DNA of 64,000 nucleotides from Mycolicibacterium tusciae JS617 (GCF_000243415.2 NZ_KI912270.1:5537837-5601836), one strand, 5' to 3'. Shown: positions 18,768-27,185, numbered from the stretch's first letter. Numbers and translations are program-made. The notes: generated from the sequence alone by a model not told the origin.

Positions 18768-18802
18768 TCAACACCCTGTTGACTAACTCAACACACCGTT
18801 GA
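18768..18802. promoter_or_regulatory. EthR operator dyads between ethR and ethA
   Basis: Two related inverted repeats with TCAAC/GTTGA arms: TCAACACCCTGTTGA (18768-18782, perfect 6-base arms) and TCAACACACCGTTGA (18788-18802, 5-base arms), 20 bases apart centre to centre. They fill most of the gap before ethA ATG 18817. This fits the cooperative multi-dimer binding known for EthR. Confidence 0.7.
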
Positions 18803-18816
18803 TACGCTCCCGTGCC

Positions 18817-20292
18817 ATGAGCGAACACCTTGATGTCGTCATCGTCGGCGCCGGTATCTCCGGCATCAGCGCCGCCTGGCACCTGCAGGACCGCTGCCCG
18901 ACCAAGAGTTACGCGATCCTGGAGCGCCGAGAGAATCTCGGTGGCACGTGGGACCTGTTCAAGTACCCCGGCATCCGCTCGGACTCGGACATGTTCACCC
19001 TCGGCTTCCGGTTCAAGCCGTGGACGTCGGAGAAGGCGATCGCGGACGGGCCCTCGATCATGTCCTACCTGAAGGAGACGGTCGCCGAGTACGGCATCGA
19101 CAAGCACATCCGCTACAGCCAGAAGGTCGTCTCCGCGGACTGGTCCGACGACGACAACATGTGGACTATCCGCGTCGACCGCGATGGCGAAGAGATCGAG
19201 CTCACCGCGTCATTCCTGTTCGCGGCCAGTGGCTACTACAACTACGACCAGGGCTACACGCCGGAGTTCGTCGGCTCCGACGACTTCGGGGGCACGATCA
19301 TTCACCCGCAGCATTGGCCCGAAGACCTCGACTACGCCGACAAGAAGATCGTCGTCATCGGCAGTGGCGCGACCGCGGTGACTCTCGTTCCAGCCCTGGC
19401 CAACTCGGGTGCCGGCCATGTCACCATGCTGCAGCGCTCACCGACTTACATCGGCGCGCTGCCCGATGTCGACCCCTTCACCGTCCGGATGAACAAGTCG
19501 CTGCCCGAGAAGCCGGCCTACGTGGTCAACCGGTGGAAGAGCATCCTGTTCCAATCGGCGCAGTACCGGATCGCCCGCCGGTTCCCGAAGTTCATGCGCA
19601 AGACACTGATGACCATGGCGGAGCGGCGCCTGCCCGAGGGCTACGACGTGCAGAAGCACTTCGGGCCCAAGTACAACCCGTGAGACGAGCGGCTGTGCCT
19701 GGCGCCCAACGGTGATCTGTTCAAGACGATCAGGGCAGGCAAAGCCGATGTCGCCACCGACACCATCGAGCGCTTCACCAAGACTGGCATCAAGCTGGCC
19801 TCAGGCGAGGAGCTGCAGGCCGACATCATCGTCACAGCAACGGGTTTGAACCTGCAGCTGTTCGGCGGTGCCGAGATCAAGCGCAACGGTGTTCCGGTCG
19901 AGCTCAACGACACAATGGCGTACAAGGGCACGATGCTGACGCACATGCCGAACTTGGCGTTCACCATCGGCTACACCAACGCCTCGTGGACATTGAAGGC
20001 CGACCTGGTTTCAGAGTTCGTCTGCCGTGTGCTCAATTACATGGATGCCAAGGGCTTTGACACCGTCGAGCCGCAGCATCCGGGCAACAGCGTCGACGAG
20101 GCTCCGCTGATGGACTTCACCCCCGGCTATGTCCTGCGGGCGTTGGACTACCTGCCCAAGTCCGGACATGTAGCGCCGTGGCGGCTCAAGCAGAACTACC
20201 TGCTGGATCTTCGCCTGATCCGGCACGGCAAGGTTTCCGATGAGGCGCTGAAGTTCACCAAACACCGTGCGCCGGTGACGGCTTCCGCTTAG
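18817..20292 (+). pseudogene. ethA: ethA Baeyer-Villiger monooxygenase, interrupted by a TGG-to-TGA stop
   Basis: Full frame would encode about 490 residues, the length of EthA, the FAD/NADPH monooxygenase that activates ethionamide. MSEHLDVVIVGAGISGISAAWHLQ (FAD site), GGTWDLFKYPGIRSDSDM and IVVIGSGATAVTL (NADPH site) are intact. At 19681-19683 the codon is TGA where EthA orthologs have Trp (GPHYNPWDQRLCL; here GPKYNP-stop-DERLCL). The same frame then runs open to 20292 with LNLQLFGGAEIK, MAYKGTMLTHMPNLAFTIGYTNASWTLKADLVSEFVC and DFTPGYVLRALD. One base change therefore truncates the enzyme at 288 residues, removing the C-terminal 40 percent. Sequencing error or readthrough are the alternatives. 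Confidence 0.92.
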
Positions 20293-20316
20293 TCAATCCG
20301 TGCTATCGGAATTGCG

Positions 20317-20793
20317 CTAGGCGACGACGACGATGCCGTCGTCGTCGCTGTAGGCGATCTCGCCAGGGGCGAACTCGACGCCGCCGAACTCGACGGTCAC
20401 ATCGCGTTGGCCGTCCCCACTCTTGCTGCTCTTGCGGGGGTTGGTGCCGAGGGCCTTGACACCGATGTCGAGTGTGCGCAGGGTCGCGGCATCGCGCACC
20501 GCGCCGTTGATAATGAGACCGGCCCCGCCGTTGTCGACACCGAGGCCGGCGATGATGTCGCCGATCAGTGCGGAGTGGATCGACCCGCCACCGTCGATGA
20601 CCAGTACGCCACCGCTACCGGGTTCGGACAGAACAGCTTTCAGTAGCGCGTTGTCCTCGAAGCATTTCACCGTGGTGATCGGTCCGGCGAACTCGGATCG
20701 CCCGCCGAATTGACGGAATTGGAGATCGCAGCTGCGGACCTCAGGGCCGATGTCGTCGACGAGGTCTGCGGTGGGGCGGGGTTCGATGCTCAC
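20317..20793 (-). CDS. rraA: RraA-like protein (regulator of RNase E / HMG aldolase fold)
   Basis: 158 residues, GTG start at 20793. Family motifs are [21 protein letters not shown] and [35 protein letters not shown]; the GxVRD Arg-Asp pair is the metal/aldolase site in RraA-like proteins. M. tuberculosis Rv3853 (menG/rraA) occupies the same place beside ethA. Whether it inhibits RNase E or acts as a 4-hydroxy-4-methyl-2-oxoglutarate aldolase cannot be told from sequence. It is convergent with ethA, 24 bases away. Confidence 0.92.
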   Translation of the reverse strand: MSIEPRPTADLVDDIGPEVRSCDLQFRQFGGRSEFAGPITTVKCFEDNALLKAVLSEPGSGGVLVIDGGGSIHSALIGDIIAGLGVDNGGAGLIINGAVRDAATLRTLDIGVKALGTNPRKSSKSGDGQRDVTVEFGGVEFAPGEIAYSDDDGIVVVA

Positions 20794-20832
20794 CCGTCGA
20801 TGCTAGCCATCGAACCCTTGAGGACTTTATCG

Positions 20833-20979
20833 ATGTTGGACGAACCCGTCGCCCACGCACTATCGGACATCGAGGAGTCGATTCGCCGACGTCGTGCGGT
20901 AAGCACAAAGTTGGCGTTGGGCCCGACGGGTGCGGGAGCGTCACGTCGCCTGTTGCCCGCGTCGGCGGCCGCCGCCTGA
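20833..20979 (+). CDS. Possible 48-residue small ORF
   Basis: Frame from ATG 20833 to TGA 20977-20979, starting MLDEPVAHALSDIEESIRRR and ending in an alanine-rich tail. GAGGA stands eight bases upstream of the ATG. Acidic N-terminal half, basic C-terminal half. No homology recognised. It lies in the 280-base gap between rraA and the broken MerR gene, which otherwise shows nothing clear. A chance frame is quite possible. Confidence 0.28.
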   Translation: MLDEPVAHALSDIEESIRRRRAVSTKLALGPTGAGASRRLLPASAAAA

Positions 20980-21072
20980 ATACGCTGTATGCCGCCCCTT
21001 CCGTGTGAAAGTTCCTGATGCACAAGAGATTCCGTCGCACCCGATAGGACATTGAACTCGGGTTACAGGAGG

Positions 21073-21824
21073 CTAAGCGTAGCTGGCCACCACGATGTCA
21101 TGGAGGAACTGTGCCAAGCCCGGTTCGACGTCGTCGTAGTAGCGGGTGAACCGTTCGTCGGCAAGATACATCTGCGCAAGGCAGCGATGCATCTCATCGT
21201 CACAGTCGTAGTACCGGTCGATCGACGACCGATGCCGCGCTGCCAACTCGTTCGCCGCAACCGAACCCGGTTCGACGCTGTCGCGTTTGGCCGCTGCCAA
21301 CGCCTGCAACAACGCGTCGTTCTCGGCTTGAATGTCGACCCAGTCCTGTTTGGTGAAGGCCGACACCCGCTGCTGGGACTGCTTCCATGCGTCCGTTTGC
21401 CCCCAGCGCTCCTCGGCCTCGGCGGCATATTCCTCGCTGAACGCGGTGGTGCCGAAGATCTCGATCTGTTCCTCAGCGGTCAACTGGATACCGCTGCGGT
21501 GTGCGCTCATCAATTCCTCCACTGCCTTGATGGTGTGTTGAAGCCGGTCGGCCTGGTCCAGCAGCAGCCGATGCTGACGCTGGAGGTGTTCGAGCACATC
21601 TGCGCCGCCGTCGTCCAGCAGGGCTCGGATGTCCTCGAGTTGCAGCCCGACGGAGCGATACACCAGCACCATGTGCAGACGTTCGATAGGGCATCGGTGT
21701 AGCCGCGGTACCCGGCCGGGGTGCGGACGCTCGGCACCACCAGACCGATGTGGTCGTAGTGGTGCAGGGTGCGCACCGACACGGCGGTGAGAGCGGCTAC
21801 CGCGCCGACGGTCTTGGCGTCCAT
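21073..21824 (-). pseudogene. MerR-family (TipA-like) regulator, frameshifted
   Basis: The N-terminal frame from ATG 21824 reads MDAKTVGAVAALTAVSVRTLHHYDHIG...TPAGYRGYTDA, a typical MerR winged helix. The reading then leaves frame near 21687-21692. The neighbouring frame continues exactly where expected with IERLHMVLVYRSVGLQLEDIRALLDD, the MerR coiled-coil region. A TipAS-like C-terminal domain follows to 21073 (RWGQTDAWKQSQQR, then YDCDDEMHRCLAQMYLADERFTRYYDD). A single missing base after GATGCC explains it. Intact length would be about 250 residues, a TipA/AlbA-type drug-sensing activator. The upstream MerR-type promoter is intact. Confidence 0.88.
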
Positions 21825-21830
21825 AACGCC

Positions 21831-21861
21831 ACTATCGACCCTGACGCCACGTAAGGGTCAA
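21831..21861 (-). promoter_or_regulatory. MerR-type promoter/operator with 19-bp spacer
   Basis: On the minus strand: -35 TTGACC (21861-21856), 19-base spacer, -10 GATAGT (21836-21831). The spacer and -35 hold a perfect 6-base dyad GACCCT (21859-21854) / AGGGTC (21842-21837). A 19-base spacer with a dyad between the elements is the hallmark of MerR-activated promoters. It directly precedes the broken merR gene, so the gene was probably autoregulated. Confidence 0.75.
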
Positions 21862-21872
21862 GCGAATTCGAA

Positions 21873-22346
21873 TCAGCCGGCGTCAGAGCCGCGGCGCACG
21901 ATCAGGATCACCAGGATGGCCAGCACGCCGGCCGCGATGGCGGCAGCGATCGGTAGCCGCGACGGTTCCGGTCCGATGAACGGCACCGGAGCGGGTCCGG
22001 ATACCGGGTTGCTTGCCGTAGCCACCGTCGCTTTTGCCGTGGCCGCGGCTTCCTTCGCCGCCGAGGTGAGGTCGCCGTTGGTGTCCGCCAGTTTCGGGGG
22101 CGGTGGCGGTGCCTTCTTGGCAGGAGCCTTCTTCGCAGGTGCCTTCTTGGCCGGGGCCTTCTTCGCGGGGGCGGCTTTCTTCGCAGCCTTGGCAGGCGCC
22201 TTCTTGGCCGGGGTCTTTTTCGCGGCCTTGGCCGGTGGTGTATGCGCCGGAGGCGGTGGGGGTGATGGCTCGGCCTTGGGCGGCTCGACGGCGGGCGGCG
22301 GCGTGGACTGCGGATCTTGGTCTGGTAGATCCTGCTGGTCTGCCAT
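21873..22346 (-). CDS. hns: Hns-like lysine/alanine-rich membrane-anchored protein (Rv3852 type)
   Basis: 157 residues. An acidic/Pro-rich head is followed by PAKKA-type repeats (about 38-80, at least eight near-perfect units), then a Pro run, a short helical region LTSAAKEAAATAKATVATA, and one C-terminal membrane helix (about 131-150) ending VRRGSDAG. This is the layout of M. tuberculosis Rv3852 (Hns), a nucleic-acid-binding protein with a membrane anchor. AAGGAG lies before ATG 22346. Mycobacterial studies question whether it is a true nucleoid organiser. Neighbours rraA and the Rv3850-type gene match M. tuberculosis order. Confidence 0.88.
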   Translation of the reverse strand: MADQQDLPDQDPQSTPPPAVEPPKAEPSPPPPPAHTPPAKAAKKTPAKKAPAKAAKKAAPAKKAPAKKAPAKKAPAKKAPPPPPKLADTNGDLTSAAKEAAATAKATVATASNPVSGPAPVPFIGPEPSRLPIAAAIAAGVLAILVILIVRRGSDAG

Positions 22347-22437
22347 CGGCTGCTCCTTTGCAGTGTGGTCTGCGCATCTCCGGCCTGAGCGTGGTCAATC
22401 CGGCAATCGTCCCCATCATGCCAGGGCTGCTATGGCG

Positions 22438-23361
22438 CTAACCGGTCGCGGCCAGTCCGGCCGCCAATGCCAGGGCTACCGCCATCACCGCCAATTCGAT
22501 GAGCGACCGGGATCGTGATACCGCGGCGGTAGTTCGGTGGGCCCGCGCCGCAGGCAGCCAGATCGTGCGGTTTCTCCAGCCCAATAGCACCAGCACCGCC
22601 GCCACGGCGATCTTCGCCACCAGCAGCCGGCCGTAGCCGGTGGCGTACAACTCGGCAAGCGATCCGAGCCGGTCCACCGCCGCCACAGTGCCGCCGAGCA
22701 GCAGCGACAGCACACACCACAGCGACAACTTCGAGAACCGCGGCAGCACCCGGGCCCATTGACCGCGATGCTCGACGGTCAGTACCAGGCCCGCCAGCGC
22801 ACCACACCACAACGCCGCCGCCAGTGTGTGAACAGCGAGCGCCAGACCGCCCAGCCCACTTTCGAAGAAGTGACCCGTGATCAGTCGGGATGTCAGACCC
22901 ACCGCGGCGAGTCCGGCCACCACGAGGTTCACCGGCGCGGTTCGCGGCGCGGCGACCGTGGCCGCGCAGAGGGCGCCAACTGCCGCGACGCCGAGTGTGC
23001 CTGCGCGCCCGGCCGCGGTGTCCAACGCGAAATCGACAGTCGTCGGTAGACCCAGCCGCCAGATCGGAACCGCGGCGGCTTGCGCGGCCGCCACGATCAG
23101 CCGGCCCAGCTCGGCCACCAGCCATAGGGCGCCGGCGATGGACAACGGCGCGGTGGCGCGCCCGATGAGCTCGGAGCGGTACCGCTCGTCGTCGAGCATC
23201 GGCACCGCCGCGAGCCCGAGACAGACGACCGCCGCACAGTCGGCGACGGCCCGCACCAGCGTCATGGGCAGTGAGCCCTGTGGGTACGCCAGACCCCACG
23301 CAACAACCGACGCGGCCGCCAGCACCAGCATTCCGCCGGCCAGCGCCGCAGGACGCTTCAC
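22438..23361 (-). CDS. copD: CopD-like copper resistance membrane protein
   Basis: 307 residues, GTG start at 23361 overlapping the copC stop by four bases. About eight hydrophobic helices. The CopD domain in the second half shows LITGHFFESGLGGLALAVHTLAAALWCGALAGLVL and FSKLSLWCVLSLLLGGTVAAVDRL, with conserved His/Trp residues. CopD proteins are thought to import or exchange copper across the inner membrane with periplasmic CopC. It is the last gene of a four-gene minus-strand run (25145 to 22438). Confidence 0.88.
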   Translation of the reverse strand: MKRPAALAGGMLVLAAASVVAWGLAYPQGSLPMTLVRAVADCAAVVCLGLAAVPMLDDERYRSELIGRATAPLSIAGALWLVAELGRLIVAAAQAAAVPIWRLGLPTTVDFALDTAAGRAGTLGVAAVGALCAATVAAPRTAPVNLVVAGLAAVGLTSRLITGHFFESGLGGLALAVHTLAAALWCGALAGLVLTVEHRGQWARVLPRFSKLSLWCVLSLLLGGTVAAVDRLGSLAELYATGYGRLLVAKIAVAAVLVLLGWRNRTIWLPAARAHRTTAAVSRSRSLIELAVMAVALALAAGLAATG

Positions 23362-23933
23362 CTCCGGCGCCGCGCCGCCCACACGGTGCCGGCACCAACG
23401 ATCAGCGCGGCGCCGACGTAGAACGGCCACACCGGAATGCCGTCAGTGTCCTCGGAGTTCCCCGGCGCATCCCTCTGGGGCGGCGTGGGCGCGGCCGGCG
23501 GTGCGGAGGTGCCGGCGCCCGCCACGGTCAGCTGGAACGGCCACGAACCGGACACGACATGCCCGTCGGCCGATGTCGCTCGATAATTCACGGTGTAGGT
23601 GCCTGCCGGGCCGAGGGGACGCACGCCGACGCTGATGACGGCACCGTTGACCTCCGGTTCACCGGAGGACCACATGTTGCCGTCGGGGCCGATCACGGTC
23701 ATCGCCGCGAACTCGGGCTGCATCGCCTCGCTGAAGGTCGCGCTGACCCTCGGCGGGGCTGTTGTCAGCGAGGCGTTTTCGGCCGGGTCGGTCGAGATGC
23801 GGGCGGCGTGTGCCGCCGCGAAACTCGCATTGCCTAGTGTTCCCGCTGCGAACCCGATCATCAGAACCGCCACGGCGACAAGGTGTTTCACGGCGAGCAG
23901 GGCGCGCGGCGACGCCCCAATAGTGGGTCTCAT
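23358..23933 (-). CDS. copC: CopC-domain copper-binding exported protein
   Basis: 191 residues from ATG 23933. An N-terminal signal peptide (about 1-41) is followed by HAARISTDPAENASLTTAPPRVSATFSEAMQPEFAAMTVIG, the CopC fold in which the N-terminal His of the mature protein binds Cu(II); the second His is in SADGHVVSGSWPFQ. A Pro-rich linker and a C-terminal membrane helix (VWPFYVGAALIVGAGTVWAARRRR) anchor it, so it faces outside the membrane. It is translationally coupled to copD. Methionine-rich Cu(I) motifs are weak. Confidence 0.9.
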   Translation of the reverse strand: MRPTIGASPRALLAVKHLVAVAVLMIGFAAGTLGNASFAAAHAARISTDPAENASLTTAPPRVSATFSEAMQPEFAAMTVIGPDGNMWSSGEPEVNGAVISVGVRPLGPAGTYTVNYRATSADGHVVSGSWPFQLTVAGAGTSAPPAAPTPPQRDAPGNSEDTDGIPVWPFYVGAALIVGAGTVWAARRRR

Positions 23934-23965
23934 TCGTTGGCTTTCTCGTGGCGGTGGGATGTCGG

Positions 23966-24490
23966 TCAGCGGGAGAGACTGACCGGCGGCCCCCGGTGCG
24001 ACACCGAAGCGGCGAGCAGTAGTGCAGAGCGCAGCGGGTGATCGGCCCGGCGCGCGACAGTCATGGGCCGCGCGACCACCGCGCAGTCGATACGGACAAT
24101 CGCGCGCACGGCGCGGGACAGCGCGCGCCACAGCCGCTCGCCCACGGCGATGAGAGTTGCGCCGGCGACGATCGCCAGCAGGTGGGCGGCGAGCATCGCG
24201 GTCGCGGGCGGGGCTGACGATCCGGCGTGGTGGTGGTCGACGGCGCTGAGCACCAGGTGGCCCAGTAGCTGGCCGACAGCGAGCAGGATCAGCAGGCACC
24301 GTGGTGAGCTTGCGTGGGGGATGGCGGTGGCCAACGCACCTGCGGTAGCGGCGAGAACGGCAAGCAACGACATGGCAGCCCCATTCGGCAGCCCGCCGCC
24401 GCCCGCCCCGTGAGCGGCCACTGCGAGTGCGACGGTCAGCAGGCCGGTCGCGACGCCGCGGACGCGATCAGCGGACGCCGGCTGGGGCAT
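23966..24490 (-). CDS. Multi-helix membrane protein of unknown function in the copper cassette
   Basis: 174 residues, ATG one base after the stop of the upstream gene (24492). Four or five hydrophobic helices (VATGLLTVALAVAAHGAGG, AAMSLLAVLAATAGALATAI, LLILLAVGQLLGHLVLSAV, MLAAHLLAIVAGATLIAVG). Histidines are concentrated in the middle (GHLVLSAVDHHHAGS) and one lies in a later helix (AAHLLAIV), plausible metal ligands. No family name is recognised. Its place between the Rv3850-type gene and copC suggests a copper-related role. It may occupy the slot of Rv3851. Confidence 0.7.
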   Translation of the reverse strand: MPQPASADRVRGVATGLLTVALAVAAHGAGGGGLPNGAAMSLLAVLAATAGALATAIPHASSPRCLLILLAVGQLLGHLVLSAVDHHHAGSSAPPATAMLAAHLLAIVAGATLIAVGERLWRALSRAVRAIVRIDCAVVARPMTVARRADHPLRSALLLAASVSHRGPPVSLSR

Positions 24491-24491
24491 G

Positions 24492-25145
24492 TCAGACCAG
24501 GCCGAGCCGGGCCATCAAGTCGGCGTCGATACCGTCCAACTGTTTGGCGATGGCGGCGTGGGCTGGACGACGCTGCGCCAGTGGCATGTTCTCAGCGGCG
24601 GCGACAGCGGCCGACAAATCGCTGAGACGGTCGGTGATCGCCGCAACGAACTGCTTGGTCTCGGCGTCTTTGGGCTTCTTCTCGGCGACCAGACGAAGCG
24701 ACTGCTCGGCGCCCGCGATCCGCGCCGACAACTCGGCTCCGTGACCGGAGAACTGACCGAGCTGGCTCAGAGGAACACCCAATCGGTCTGCCCGCCGCTC
24801 GTCGACGAAACCCCGGGCGGCGATCGAGGCGCGGTACACCAGGGGCACGACGACGGGTGCGAGAAGCCGCGTGATGGTGAGCGCCCGGCGAATCCTGGTG
24901 GGGGAGAACAGTTTACCTTCGCGTGCGGCCTTCAACTGCAGGTCGGCGACCTTGAGCGCGGCCCGGTCGGTTTCCCGTTGCGCCCGCAGCTGCGCCTTGA
25001 GCGCGTTGGCTTCGGCTCTGTGGTCGGCCTTGATACGACGGGCGTCGTTCTTCGCCGCCAGTTTGGCCTCCAGCTTCGCCTTCGCCTTGATGGCGCGGGC
25101 CTCGGCCTTTCGGGTGGCGCGGGTTTTGCGCTTGAACAGGCTCAT
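24492..25145 (-). CDS. Rv3850-type conserved protein with basic coiled coil
   Basis: 217 residues from ATG 25145 with GGGAG upstream. It begins MSLFKRKTRATRKAEARAIK and continues as a long Ala/Lys/Arg-rich coiled coil to about residue 85. A short hydrophobic stretch LLAPVVVPLVYRASIAARGF follows (about 100-120), then helices GLV-ending. Length and layout match M. tuberculosis Rv3850 (DUF6474), function unknown. It is the first gene of the minus-strand run leading into the copper genes. Confidence 0.82.
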   Translation of the reverse strand: MSLFKRKTRATRKAEARAIKAKAKLEAKLAAKNDARRIKADHRAEANALKAQLRAQRETDRAALKVADLQLKAAREGKLFSPTRIRRALTITRLLAPVVVPLVYRASIAARGFVDERRADRLGVPLSQLGQFSGHGAELSARIAGAEQSLRLVAEKKPKDAETKQFVAAITDRLSDLSAAVAAAENMPLAQRRPAHAAIAKQLDGIDADLMARLGLV

Positions 25146-25292
25146 CCCAGCTGTCTCCCGATCGTCTCTTGGGCTTGCGACCTCATCGCGGTGCGCGTTG
25201 TCGATGCAGCACAACACTATCGTCCCAGCAACGCCGTCTTCCCACCCCCGTCATACCGCGCGGGGTACACCGAGTACCTGAGGAGTGCCGGG

Positions 25293-25427
25293 ATTTCGCA
25301 GATCGCCGCGTCGGCGGCGCCCGGGCTCGCGGGCATGCTGATCCTCACCGGGTTGGGCGGACTCCTCGGGTACCGCCAGGCAAGGGCAGGCCATGCCCTA
25401 CGCATTGCCGGAGCGGCAAGATTGTGA
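25293..25427 (+). CDS. Putative 44-residue small membrane protein with ATT start
   Basis: Frame starting at ATT 25293 and ending TGA 25425-25427. It reads SQIAASAAPGLAGMLILTG (one membrane helix), then LGGLLGYRQARAGHALRIAG and a basic end. A perfect GAGGAG (25280-25285) lies seven bases before the ATT, and no ATG, GTG or TTG is placed as well. Third-position GC is high through the frame, unlike the rest of the 350-base gap (25146-25498), in which I see nothing else. It lies 71 bases before the metallopeptidase gene and may be its first operon member. Function unknown. Confidence 0.55.
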   Translation: MSQIAASAAPGLAGMLILTGLGGLLGYRQARAGHALRIAGAARL

Positions 25428-25498
25428 ACTGAACTGGATGGGAACTGCTGCCTGAGCGCGCTAGACAGCGCATAGTGGACTCGTCGAAAGGGGGATGT

Positions 25499-25990
25499 AT
25501 GCCTGCCAGCCGCAGCGTCACTCGCGCCGTGGGTGCGGTCTTGGACCTCGCTCCTCGCCGTGGGGAGGTGTCGCTCACCCGGCTTGTCGATGCGGTCAGC
25601 AAGGACAGGGGACGTCCGATTGAGCTGAAGACTGCCGACCTGCCGCCTGGTGTGTGCGGGCAGTGGCGTCAGTACACCGATCGCGATGTCTTCTTGATCC
25701 AGAAGGGGTTGCCGGCCTGGGACCGCACCCTTGCGCACGAGCTCGGACACTTGGTGCTGGGGCACGAGGGGATGCCGGTCATCGAGGCCGCGCTCGAGAA
25801 CACCGAGATGGCCAGCTCCGACTTGATCGGCTACATGCTGAACCAGCGGACTGGCTGTATGGGACCCAACGGTGAGGATGCGGAGCAAGAAGCCGAGGAC
25901 TTCGCGGCACTGCTGCTGTATCGGTTGGGCCGGTTGCCCTCCGATCGCGCCTCCATCGTCCAGGTCCGGCTCGGAGAGGCGTTTGGTTGA
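25499..25990 (+). CDS. IrrE/ImmA-family zinc metallopeptidase-like protein
   Basis: 163 residues from ATG 25499 after AAAGGGGG. The HELGH zinc motif is at 80-84 (TLAHELGHLVLGHEG), preceded by DVFLIQKGLPAWDR, the ImmA/IrrE layout. A further acidic stretch EDAEQEAEDFAALLLYRLG supplies the third zinc ligand helix. Family members cleave XRE-type repressors (ImmR, DdrO). There is no signal peptide, so it is cytoplasmic. It overlaps the downstream 7-TM gene by four bases and the operon faces espR, an XRE regulator, giving an obvious candidate substrate (inference). Confidence 0.82.
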   Translation: MPASRSVTRAVGAVLDLAPRRGEVSLTRLVDAVSKDRGRPIELKTADLPPGVCGQWRQYTDRDVFLIQKGLPAWDRTLAHELGHLVLGHEGMPVIEAALENTEMASSDLIGYMLNQRTGCMGPNGEDAEQEAEDFAALLLYRLGRLPSDRASIVQVRLGEAFG

Positions 25991-27162
25991 TCATCTGGGT
26001 GATCGCCGGTCTGCTTGGACTGGCCACCGGTCTTCGCATCGGGTGGGCGTTGGTCAACAAGCAATCTCTGGTGAGCACCGCGATGATCCTCGCTCTCGGC
26101 AGCCTCGGATTGGTCGCCGCACTCAACTGGCAGCCCCTGACGCTCCTCATCGACACGGTGCTGCGTTGGCCCAATATCTCGATGGGACTGTCCCAGGTCG
26201 CACTGGTGGCGTGCGCGGCAGGCAGCTGCGTGATGATCACGACCGCCGCATCCGGGCGTAAGCCCGCAACCATACGCAGGATCGCGCTTGCTCAATACTG
26301 CGTTGGGGGCGTTATCGCGGTGGTGAGCCTGGTGGCCTTCTTCTCGGCCGCACAGCAGCCGGAAATGGCGCCTGAGGAGTACCTGCGGCGCAATCTGGCC
26401 TCCGGCGGCAATTCACTGCCCTGGTTGTTGCCGCTGCTGTACGTGCTGCTGGCGCTGACGCTGGTGTCATGGGCCGGCTTGCGGCATTCGAACCGCAGCC
26501 GCCGCGGCCGGGCGCTGTTCGTGTTCACGATCGGCATCGTGCTGATTGTGCTCGCGTCGGGGTTCTTTTTCCTGCGGGCGGTCAGCGATGCCGGACCGGT
26601 CGGGGTGGGCGCGGCGGCCACACTGCTCGGCTGCGCGATGCTGGTGGTCGCCGCGGGCTCGCTGCTGCCCAGTATCGAGGACTGGTTCGGTGCGCGCCGA
26701 GAGCTGCGGGCCATCCAGCCATTGCTCGACGAACTCGGCCGCCGCCATCCTGACATCGGCATCGGAGTGCGTCCCCGCGGACCGCTGGCATTCCGGGTGG
26801 CCGAGCGGATGTCGTTGATCTCGGATGCACTGTTCCTGGAAGCCACCACCGCGGACAACTCGAGGAAGCGGGTCGGGACGCCTGGTGCGCTGGCGGACCG
26901 GGACGGCGAGGCCGACGACGAGAACAGCACCGATGAGGATGACGCGGAACTCGAGCCGTTGCCGGTGCCGCCCGAGGAGCAGGCGCGAGCCATCGCACAG
27001 TGGATATATGCCGACCGCGAGGGGGCGCCGGAGGGTGAGCGCCCGAAATTCCCCGGTCTGAGGTGGCTGCGTCAGCCCAGCGTCTACTCGGATCGCGAGT
27101 GGATCCTCGAGATAGCGACGCAGTACCGAACGCTGATGCGTTCCGATGGCGCGAATGCCTGA
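25987..27162 (+). CDS. Seven-helix membrane protein with C-terminal DUF6545-type domain
   Basis: 391 residues, TTG start at 25987 inside the metallopeptidase stop (TTGA overlap). Seven membrane helices by eye (about 1-23, 30-50, 62-84, 98-120, 138-160, 172-196, 203-226). The cytoplasmic domain of about 165 residues has IEDWFGARRELRAIQPLLDELGRRHPDIGIGVRP and RVAERMSLISDALFL, matching MAB_1171c/DUF6545-type proteins. A strongly acidic linker follows (DREADDENSTDEDDAELE-like, about 300-325). Genes of this family sit next to IrrE-type peptidases in actinobacteria. A membrane sensor that triggers the protease is a reasonable hypothesis. Function unproven. Confidence 0.75.
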   Translation: MIIWVIAGLLGLATGLRIGWALVNKQSLVSTAMILALGSLGLVAALNWQPLTLLIDTVLRWPNISMGLSQVALVACAAGSCVMITTAASGRKPATIRRIALAQYCVGGVIAVVSLVAFFSAAQQPEMAPEEYLRRNLASGGNSLPWLLPLLYVLLALTLVSWAGLRHSNRSRRGRALFVFTIGIVLIVLASGFFFLRAVSDAGPVGVGAAATLLGCAMLVVAAGSLLPSIEDWFGARRELRAIQPLLDELGRRHPDIGIGVRPRGPLAFRVAERMSLISDALFLEATTADNSRKRVGTPGALADRDGEADDENSTDEDDAELEPLPVPPEEQARAIAQWIYADREGAPEGERPKFPGLRWLRQPSVYSDREWILEIATQYRTLMRSDGANA

Positions 27163-27185
27163 TCCAGGGTTCGGACATCGAAACA

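Noticed and set aside
19681..19683. Selenocysteine at the ethA TGA
   Set aside because: Orthologs have Trp there, not Cys, and no SECIS-like hairpin follows; a simple nonsense change fits.
21873..22346. Plus-strand frames over the hns repeats
   Set aside because: They only reflect low-complexity PAKKA codons read on the other strand.
24489..25292. A 312-residue plus-strand frame opposite the Rv3850-type gene
   Set aside because: It is a shadow of the minus-strand coding region. Only its last 45 codons (25293-25427) look like a real small protein.
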